A stretch of 38,191 bases of DNA from an uncultured Prevotellaceae bacterium. GTDB lineage: Bacteria; Bacteroidota; Bacteroidia; Bacteroidales; Bacteroidaceae. The notes beneath the pieces were generated by a model that saw nothing but the letters and a program-made list of their open reading frames with translations, did not search any database and was not told where the DNA came from. The stretch is taken from positions 1-38,191 of the forward strand of contig ONKX01000019.1 of NCBI GenBank assembly GCA_900318555.1, read 5' to 3'. Positions 6,819 to 12,531 of this stretch are shown here, piece by piece. Both the position numbers and the translations under genes were made by a program. Position 1 is the stretch's first letter. Each line of letters opens with the position of its first letter.

Positions 6819-8392
6819 TTCTTCTCGTATTTTACTTTGATTTCCACATCTTCTCTCGGCCACATCTGAATGGTCTTCGGCTGGCTATCGGTGGCCGTAT
6901 AGGTCTCCTTCCACGGATTGCCATAAGGGTAGGTCTTCATCCAGGGACCATACGAAATCGTGGCGCGATAGCCTTCAGCGGGCATGATGGTGACGTTGGT
7001 CTCATTGTCACGTTCGCAGAGAAACTCCAATCCGCCCTGCTCATCCTGATAGACGGCCAGCGAGGCGGTATAGAAGCCGATGTCTACCCCAATGTCAAGG
7101 TCTTCTGTGACGTCAATAATCAGCGTGCCGTCCTTGCAGTCCTGCAGGCGTTCGACACCGTTAACCGTCATCCCCCTCAGGTAACGGGTAGTGCCATCGG
7201 CAAACATATTCTTATCAAATGTAAAGCGGACAGTGAGCACACTGCCCTTGGGCTGCTCCAAGTGCTTTTCGAGCAGGATTTCCTCATCATTCACGAAGGT
7301 ATTGTAACCATTCGTCTTGACGTCTATCAGACAGTATTCCGTGCCACTGGTGTTCTCCTCTGCTATATTGCAGAACTGCTGCCAATAATCCAAGTGCAGA
7401 TACTTGTTCTTCTGACCCTCAGGCACGTACAATGTTCCAAAATAGAAAGAAAGGGGAGAGAAATAGTTGTTCCACCGGTTTAGCTCGTCCAGCTTGTCAG
7501 TGCGCAAATAGACACGCTCGAGACTGCGGCAGTTCTTGAAAGCCTCATAGCCCAGCCGTTCCATATTCGGACCCAGCACTACCGACTGCAACCCGCTGCT
7601 CTCAAAGGCATTGGCACCGATTCGGCTCACCGTTTCCGGCAAATCCAGCTGTTTTAGGTTCTTACACCCCTCAAACGCCCTTTCAGGAATGACCGCAAGG
7701 GCGATGCCTTCCCAGTTAACCGTTTCCAACGCCGTACACCCACTAAAGACCTCCTCGCCAAGCGTTTTCAGTGTTGCCGGAACAGTCACACTACGCAGAC
7801 CTGTACATTGTTTGAAACATCCTTTGCCTATCGTGGTAACCGTTGCCGGCACAGTCATCTCCTCAAACCGTTCGCAGCGGTTAAACTCGTAGTTGCCCAC
7901 CGACTCAATCACGTCATTCCAATGGAATTCCTTCAACTTCGTGCAGCCTTCGAAATTACCATCCCCAAGCGTCCTCAGACTATCGGGCAGCGTGAAACTC
8001 TCCAATGCCGTACAGTTCAGGAAATTGGTGTAACCCATGGAAGTCATCGTCTTGGGAAGTACAATCTCTTTCAGATTCTTACACCATTCGAAACACGCGT
8101 TCGACAACTCTGTCATCGTCTCGGGTAGCCTGACACGTTCCAGCGAATCACAGAAGCCGAACGCATATTCAGTTATGGCCGTCACCTTCAGCTGCCGGCC
8201 TTCGTAAGTCACAGATTCGGGAATCACCAGATTGCCCTTCGCCTTCGTGTTTCCGTAATTATAGCCCACCTGGGCCGTGGTGTCCGTCAGACAAGAGTAT
8301 TTGATGCCTTCATACTCAAATTCCTGAGCTAATGCTGGTCTGCAGACTAGCACACAAAAGCTCAACAAAACAAGAATTCTGTTCTTCATCAT
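6815..8392 (-). CDS. BspA-like leucine-rich repeat exported protein
   Basis: This 525-residue protein is taken from the ATG pair at 8392, which starts the signal peptide (M-M-K-N-R-I-L-V-L-L-S-F-C...A-L-A-Q). A longer frame reaches 8437 but adds residues before the signal. The N-terminal module resembles that of the downstream protein (Y-E-G-I-K-Y-S-C-L-T-D-T-T-A-Q-V). BspA/LRR_5 repeats follow, to about residue 320. The C-terminal part is beta-rich and ends V-K-V-K-Y-E-K-K without the sorting domain of its partner. The gene is first in a two-gene operon. The lack of a sorting signal suggests it is periplasmic, or released or anchored differently from its neighbour. Confidence 0.85.
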   Translation of the reverse strand: MMKNRILVLLSFCVLVCRPALAQEFEYEGIKYSCLTDTTAQVGYNYGNTKAKGNLVIPESVTYEGRQLKVTAITEYAFGFCDSLERVRLPETMTELSNACFEWCKNLKEIVLPKTMTSMGYTNFLNCTALESFTLPDSLRTLGDGNFEGCTKLKEFHWNDVIESVGNYEFNRCERFEEMTVPATVTTIGKGCFKQCTGLRSVTVPATLKTLGEEVFSGCTALETVNWEGIALAVIPERAFEGCKNLKQLDLPETVSRIGANAFESSGLQSVVLGPNMERLGYEAFKNCRSLERVYLRTDKLDELNRWNNYFSPLSFYFGTLYVPEGQKNKYLHLDYWQQFCNIAEENTSGTEYCLIDVKTNGYNTFVNDEEILLEKHLEQPKGSVLTVRFTFDKNMFADGTTRYLRGMTVNGVERLQDCKDGTLIIDVTEDLDIGVDIGFYTASLAVYQDEQGGLEFLCERDNETNVTIMPAEGYRATISYGPWMKTYPYGNPWKETYTATDSQPKTIQMWPREDVEIKVKYEKK

Positions 8393-8496
8393 ACAATCAT
8401 TTTGTAATTTCGACCTGCTAAAGCTGCGATTAAGCAAAGGCCATCGAACTTGCTCGAATAGGCTAAGCTTGAGTAGCTTCGCACGCTAACAACATG

Positions 8497-8528
8497 CAAA
8501 GGTATAAATAATAATTGAGCCTACCAAA
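8497..8528 (-). promoter_or_regulatory. Promoter of the BspA-like pair
   Basis: On the minus strand, TTTG (8525-8528) and TACCTTTG (8497-8504) are separated by 20 bases. Transcription would start near 8490, giving a leader of about 100 bases before the ATG at 8392. That is long compared with other leaders in the window. Confidence 0.65.
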
Positions 8529-8721
8529 CAATAGCCTCAGTTTTTGTAGTCGCTCATTAAATACTACCTGCGTCTCGTCACCTTACTGACTGAGCGATCT
8601 GCTCCCTAATCGTTGGGCACGATTCAAGCAATGTCGACCCGACATTGGCGGGCAGAGTGGCGGACAGCAGGGAAGGTGTTAGCGAAAGCCAAGAGAGAAT
8701 ACAGGCAATACTACAGTTGTA

Positions 8722-8780
8722 ATCGAAAATACTTTTGGAGTATTTGAAATTTCTTTCGGACTATTGCATTTTAGTGCCGG
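8722..8780. repeat. 59-bp hairpin repeat, copy B
   Basis: This is the diverged partner of 3964-4022 in the same orientation, with no gaps. The stem AATACT / AGTATT is kept while the loop has changed from CAA-type to TTTGG-type. The tail TTTTAGTGCCGG is identical. Confidence 0.65.
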
Positions 8781-8856
8781 TAAACTCGGAGTTTAGCGGT
8801 TCCAAGCTTAAGGTTTACCTGACGTTTTCTGATTTTGGTTGACTATCGCGTGACTA

Positions 8857-9322
8857 CCCCTCACCCCTCACTCAAATCTTTGGGAAAGCCTTTGTAGAGA
8901 GGGGCTGAGAGGCAGTGAGGGGTAGGGTTAACCCTACACTCACCCTACACTGACCCCTCACTCAAGTCGAAGCCAACAAGGAACGCGAAGGAAGCTAACG
9001 GACAGGCAACTTCTTGCTCACAGGAAAGCAGCTTCTTGCTCGTCGTTATTCCGCAGGGAGCGATTGCAACGCCACACTCTGACCGTGGTCAGAGAACTCT
9101 GAGTTCGTAAGGAGCGAACTGCCAGTCCGTCGGGCTCGGACTGACAGTTTGCATTAATGAGATTGCTGAACAAATCTAGAGCCCAAACCATAAGAGTAGA
9201 TGAACCGATATCAATTAGTGAGGGGTGAGGTAAAGGTGAGTGAGGGGCTAAGAGCACCCATCACCCACTCTCAAGGCCTTTGTACAAAGCTGATTCCAGC
9301 GTTTTGAGTGAGGGGTGAGGGG
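8857..9322. repeat. 466-bp segment bounded by perfect 20-bp inverted repeats
   Basis: The left arm at 8857-8876 (CCCCTCACCCCTCACTCAAA) is the exact reverse complement of 9303-9322. Shorter copies of the same TGAGGGG motif lie inside: the pair 8914-8923 and 8953-8962 flanks the 16-bp palindrome GTAGGGTTAACCCTAC (8922-8937), and more occur at about 9218-9247. A looser match continues inward, with GCCTTTGTA against its complement near the right arm. No transposase is present. A non-autonomous mobile element is the simplest reading. A low-complexity repeat field is the alternative. Confidence 0.6.
9077..9149. other. Cluster of strong hairpins, candidate structured RNA
   Basis: Three stems follow one another. 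CTCTGACC-GT-GGTCAGAG is at 9077-9094. GAACTC-T-GAGTTC is at 9094-9106. The third is a 12-bp stem with one mismatch around a TCGGGCT loop at 9117-9149. A competing stem, AGTTCG (9102-9107) with CGAACT (9115-9120), would exclude the second and part of the third. No promoter or terminator clearly frames it. Confidence 0.35.
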
Positions 9323-9667
9323 TGTCTTTGCACAAATCAAGGAACTTTTGTAGAAAGAGCTTGAAAAAACGAAGGATTTATTAATACTTTTTCACCCCCG
9401 TTAAGGCAGTGTTGATAGACTGTGACGCTAATTGATGCCTGGCGTGGGAGGTAGATAAGGTTTTAAGGATCTCTGAAGATGCCTCTAAATACAGGTATTG
9501 ACGGATATCTCATCTCTTTAGGCCCACGAAAGCCTTGCCATAGGGTTGCTCCCAGTCTGCTCTGGGGTTGCTCTAAGGATGTTCCGAGTTTTTACCAACA
9601 TAATGAATGGGATGAGCGAAATACCGAAAATATTTAAGATAATTAACGATTTCGTCCAACGTTAGCA

Positions 9668-9843
9668 GGCAGTTGAAGGGAAAGAGTGCCGTGCAAACAG
9701 GGGGAAAGTGCCGATGTAAAAGGGAGCGAATGCCTAGGTAAGCGGATTCGGGCGGCCGCCCGAATTAATGTGGGCGGCCGCGCTTATTATTGCGGGCGGG
9801 AGGCCGCATTATTGCGACCGCCCGCCCGTAACCGAGTTTTATA
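9668..9843. repeat. 176-bp GC-rich repeat, copy 2
   Basis: This is the same element as 3751-3926, in the same orientation and of equal length. Here the central palindrome is longer: ATTCGGGCGGCCGCCCGAAT, 20 bp and perfect, because of one substitution. Outside the element the flanks of the two copies do not match, which puts the boundaries near GGCAGTTGAA and GAGTTTTATA. Confidence 0.9.
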
Positions 9844-9912
9844 AGGCTGCGTTATTGAAAATTAAGCGTGCGTTATTGATGAACAATGAGCAGTTATTAT
9901 CGGAAAAGGCTC

Positions 9913-9977
9913 CATCTCTCCCATCGGGCGTCGCAAAGCCCTTTAAATAAAGGGATTTCGCCATTTTCATCTCTCCC
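9913..9977 (-). terminator. Hairpin flanked by 10-bp direct repeats downstream of the SLC13 permease
   Basis: A stem of GGCG...CGCC and CCCTTT-AAAT-AAAGGG (9927-9962) lies 37 bases after the stop of the permease gene and could end its transcript. It is flanked on both sides by identical CATCTCTCCC copies (9913-9922 and 9968-9977), as if a small hairpin element had inserted. Confidence 0.5.
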
Positions 9978-9999
9978 TTCATCCCTCCCATACTTTCAG

Positions 10000-11778
10000 T
10001 TAAATATCATAGATGAGGCAGATGGCGACGATAGCGGTCGTCAGATAAACCAGTTTCAGTGGAAGGCCGATGCGCAGGTAGTCCGTTGCACGATAACCTC
10101 CCGGACCATAGACCAGCAGATTGAGCGGTGAACTGACGGGTGTCAGGAAGGCTGAATTGACCGACAGCAAAAGGGCGATGGCATACGGAAGTAGCGGACA
10201 CCCTAAATCTAAAGTGGTTGCATAGACGATGGGGAACATCAATACGATGGCTGACGAATTGGACACGAACTCAGTGACTATCGCTGCCATCACACAAAGG
10301 GCAATCAATACCAGGAGAGGATTGTTGCCGCAAAGACTGAATACGCCCGTCGCCACATAATCGGCAATGCCGGTCTTCTGGATGGCCGTACTGATGGCGA
10401 TACCGCCTGCCAGGGTGATGATGATTTCCCAATTGATGGAGTTCATGGCCTGCGTTGGCGTGCAGCAGCGGAACACCAACATGGCGCTAGCGGCGAGGAA
10501 AGCGCTCTGCAGCAGCGACATAACGCCTGTAGTGGTCAATACCACCATACCAATCATAATGGCCGCCGAAATCAATGGTTTCAAGCCTTGCACAGGTATT
10601 TCGGTAGAGTCGAAGAAATGCACCATCGACTTCATAGCATCGGTATTGACCTTAATGCGAGGCGTGCTGGCAAAAAGCAGCGAGTCGCCGGCATGCAGAA
10701 CCACCTCACGAGGTGGTTCGTTGATACGCTCACCCTTACGCGACACGGCTATCAGCGTCATGTTGCTATCATGCTCGAAAGTGGTATCACTCAAGCGTTT
10801 TCCTATCAGGTTGCTGCCAAAACAGACGTAGGCCGTATTGAGTTGCCGCTTACTCCTTTTTCCACTGACGCTGAATACGGGATGATCGGAAGAGACAAAC
10901 CCCATCTCCTTAGCCAATTCAAGCAAATCGTCAATCTGTCCCGAAAAGATCAGCCTGTCGCCGCCCATCAGGGGCTCATCGTCACTCACTGGCGACATTT
11001 GCCGGTAGTTGTCGAAATGAATGAGTTCCACGAGACTGCCGGCTTTCACATGGTTCAGTCCCAGTTCTCCGATGGTCTTGCCGATATGGGGATTATTCGA
11101 AGTGACAAGCATTTCGACTGTATAGTCGCTGGTACGGTCAAAAACCAATTCCGAGCTGGTGATGTCAGGCAACAGTCGGCGGAAGATGATGAGTACCAGC
11201 GTGGTAACCGCAAAACATAACAACGCGGGGAGGAAAGAGGTAAGGATACCCAAGGGCTCCCCAGTTTGTTGTTCATACATGCCGACGAGCAACAACGTCG
11301 TCGGCGTGGCGATGGCAATCAGAGAACCGCCCATGACGCTGGCATAGCTCATGGGTATGAGCAGCTTGGAGGGGTTGACGCCTATTTTCTTGGACCAGAA
11401 CTTGACAACGTCCACAAAGAGTGCAACAACAGAGGTATTGTTCACAAATGCACTCAGCATTCCTACGGGCAGCATCAGGCGCAGCAGAGCCGCAGTCTCG
11501 CCCTTCGGCCGTCCAAGCACATGTTTCGTAATCCACTGAAGCACACCCGTGTAGGATAGTCCTGTGGCTATGACGAACATGATACCCACAACGATGAGCG
11601 AAGGATTGATGAAACCTGAAAAAGCTTGGGTGAAGTCTAGCACACCCGTCAAAAACAATATGCCGACGGCACCCAGAAAGACCACGTCAGACCTGAGCCG
11701 CGTAAATAACAGCGTAGCCATCAACGCAACAAGTGTTACGATAGTAATCCAGGCATCAAGTCTTAAGTCTATGAGCAT
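10000..11778 (-). CDS. SLC13-family permease with paired TrkA-C domains
   Basis: This 592-residue inner-membrane transporter belongs to the DASS/ArsB-NhaD-like group. The N-terminal half has about five membrane segments, including V-N-N-T-S-V-V-A near residue 112, a signature of the SLC13 fold. Residues about 215-380 are soluble and form two TrkA-C (RCK-C) domains, with N-P-H-I-G-K-T-I-G-E-L-G-L and later G-S-N-L-I-G-K-R-L. The C-terminal half returns to membrane segments with the matching S-N-S-S-A-I-V-L-M-F-P-I motif. Relatives carry sulfate, dicarboxylates or other anions with sodium, so the substrate cannot be assigned. The gene starts 16 bases after tRNA-Arg with no promoter between, so it probably shares the tRNA transcript. 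Confidence 0.88.
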   Translation of the reverse strand: MLIDLRLDAWITIVTLVALMATLLFTRLRSDVVFLGAVGILFLTGVLDFTQAFSGFINPSLIVVGIMFVIATGLSYTGVLQWITKHVLGRPKGETAALLRLMLPVGMLSAFVNNTSVVALFVDVVKFWSKKIGVNPSKLLIPMSYASVMGGSLIAIATPTTLLLVGMYEQQTGEPLGILTSFLPALLCFAVTTLVLIIFRRLLPDITSSELVFDRTSDYTVEMLVTSNNPHIGKTIGELGLNHVKAGSLVELIHFDNYRQMSPVSDDEPLMGGDRLIFSGQIDDLLELAKEMGFVSSDHPVFSVSGKRSKRQLNTAYVCFGSNLIGKRLSDTTFEHDSNMTLIAVSRKGERINEPPREVVLHAGDSLLFASTPRIKVNTDAMKSMVHFFDSTEIPVQGLKPLISAAIMIGMVVLTTTGVMSLLQSAFLAASAMLVFRCCTPTQAMNSINWEIIITLAGGIAISTAIQKTGIADYVATGVFSLCGNNPLLVLIALCVMAAIVTEFVSNSSAIVLMFPIVYATTLDLGCPLLPYAIALLLSVNSAFLTPVSSPLNLLVYGPGGYRATDYLRIGLPLKLVYLTTAIVAICLIYDI

Positions 11779-11794
11779 TCTTTTTTTTAGGTAG

Positions 11795-11866
11795 TACCCC
11801 GACCGCGAATCGAACGCGGAACTAAGTCTTAGGAGGACCTTGTTATATCCATTTAACTATCAGGGC
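11795..11866 (-). tRNA. tRNA-Arg(CCT)
   Basis: The minus strand folds into a full cloverleaf of 72 bases. The acceptor is GCCCTGA / TCGGGGT with discriminator A. The anticodon stem AGGTC / GACTT carries the loop CTCCTAA, giving anticodon CCT. The T arm is CCGCG-TTCGATT-CGCGG. CCA is not encoded. It reads AGG codons. A TACCTTTG box 16 bases upstream (11882-11889) provides the promoter. Confidence 0.95.
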
Positions 11867-11880
11867 ATGCTTTTTCGTGT

Positions 11881-11920
11881 GCAAAGGTAATCATTTTCCG
11901 CGAAAAATGATTACCTTTGC
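11881..11920. promoter_or_regulatory. Palindromic double promoter for tRNA-Arg and the MaoC-like gene
   Basis: Perfect 17-bp arms (11881-11897 and 11904-11920) surround a CCGCGA centre. Each arm ends in the same box: CAAAGGTA (11882-11889) gives TACCTTTG for the minus-strand tRNA, and TACCTTTG (11912-11919) serves the plus-strand gene. The expected transcription starts lie outside the palindrome on both sides, so it acts as DNA and not as an RNA hairpin. Confidence 0.7.
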
Positions 11921-11949
11921 AGCAGAAAATAACTTAAAAAGCAAAAATT

Positions 11950-12414
11950 ATGGGAAAATTAGTGATTAACTCGTACGACGAGTTTGCTGCCCATCTGGGC
12001 GAAGAGTTAGGAAAGAGTGAGTGGCTGCAGGTCGATCAGGACCGCATCAACCTGTTTGCCGATGCTACGTTGGACCACCAGTGGATTCATGTTGACGTGG
12101 AGCGTGCCAAGGAAGAGAGTCCGTATAAGTCGACCATTGCCCACGGATATCTGACGCTGTCGTTGCTGCCCTACTTGTGGGACCAGATTATCGAGGTGAA
12201 CAACATTAAGATGTTGGTGAACTACGGCATGAACGACATGCGTTTCGGCCAGCCCGTGATTACGGGCAGTCGCGTGCGACTGGTGACGAAACTGCACAAT
12301 ATTCAAGACCTGCGCGGCATCTGCAAGGCAGAAATCAAGTTCTCCATCGAGATTGAAGGTCAGCGCAAGCCCGCCCTGGAAGGCATTGCAGCGTTCCTTT
12401 ATTATTTTAACTAG
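11950..12414 (+). CDS. MaoC-like (R)-specific enoyl-CoA hydratase family protein
   Basis: This 154-residue hot-dog-fold protein has the hydratase-2 pattern D-x4-H as D42-H-Q-W-I-H47, with the following H-G-Y-L-T-L-S-L-L motif at about 65-73. The length is normal for the single-domain MaoC/NodN group. These enzymes usually hydrate trans-2-enoyl-CoA thioesters, but the native substrate is unknown here. The start follows the TACCTTTG box by about 30 bases. It is a single-gene unit: no neighbour shares its direction, and a bidirectional terminator follows. The TAG stop is the first of seven in-frame TAG codons spaced 9 bases apart. Confidence 0.88.
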   Translation: MGKLVINSYDEFAAHLGEELGKSEWLQVDQDRINLFADATLDHQWIHVDVERAKEESPYKSTIAHGYLTLSLLPYLWDQIIEVNNIKMLVNYGMNDMRFGQPVITGSRVRLVTKLHNIQDLRGICKAEIKFSIEIEGQRKPALEGIAAFLYYFN

Positions 12415-12473
12415 ATGTTCTAGAGGATCTAGATTTTCTAGAGATTCTAGAAGTTCTAGAAATTTTAGAAAAA
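12411..12473. repeat. 9-bp tandem repeat CTAGAnnTT at the 3' end of the MaoC-like gene
   Basis: Six units of CTAGAnnTT and a degenerate seventh (TTAGA) follow without interruption. TAG occurs at 12412, 12421, 12430, 12439, 12448, 12457 and 12466, always in the frame of the gene, so the first unit contains its stop codon. CTAG is generally scarce in bacterial genomes. Confidence 0.85.
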
Positions 12474-12474
12474 T

Positions 12475-12508
12475 AAATCAGCCCGCTCGGATGTGAGCGG
12501 GCTGATTT
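12475..12508. terminator. Bidirectional terminator between the MaoC-like gene and secDF
   Basis: AAATCAGCCCGCTC (12475-12488) and GAGCGGGCTGATTT (12495-12508) form a perfect 14-bp stem with a six-base loop. A- and T-runs at its two ends suit termination from both convergent genes. Confidence 0.9.
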
Positions 12509-12531
12509 ATATATATAATAAGGTGTAAGCC

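Larger units (their letters stand above)
8529..9999. other. Gene-free accessory island 2
   Basis: I see no convincing coding region in this 1.5-kb stretch. The minus-strand frame at 9018-9257 runs through hairpins and resembles no protein. The stretch holds, in order: small hairpins at about 8602-8654; the second 59-bp hairpin repeat; a segment bounded by perfect 20-bp inverted repeats (8857-9322); a hairpin cluster (9077-9149); two GGGTTGCTC motifs near 9544-9583; the second 176-bp repeat; and a hairpin flanked by direct repeats (9913-9977). Confidence 0.7.

Noticed and set aside
9018-9257. 79-codon minus-strand frame in island 2
   Set aside because: It crosses the hairpin cluster and G-rich motifs, has no recognisable domain or promoter, and looks like chance.
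8857-9322. CRISPR array
   Set aside because: The repeated TGAGGGG motifs are short, irregularly spaced and in both orientations, with no spacer structure or cas gene.
9768-10131. Small plus-strand frames at the end of island 2
   Set aside because: They begin inside the 176-bp repeat or run opposite to the SLC13 permease gene, without coding features.
12411-12473. CRISPR or Rho-independent terminator reading of the CTAGA repeats
   Set aside because: The unit is only 9 bases with no spacers. The true terminator is the separate 14-bp stem at 12475-12508.
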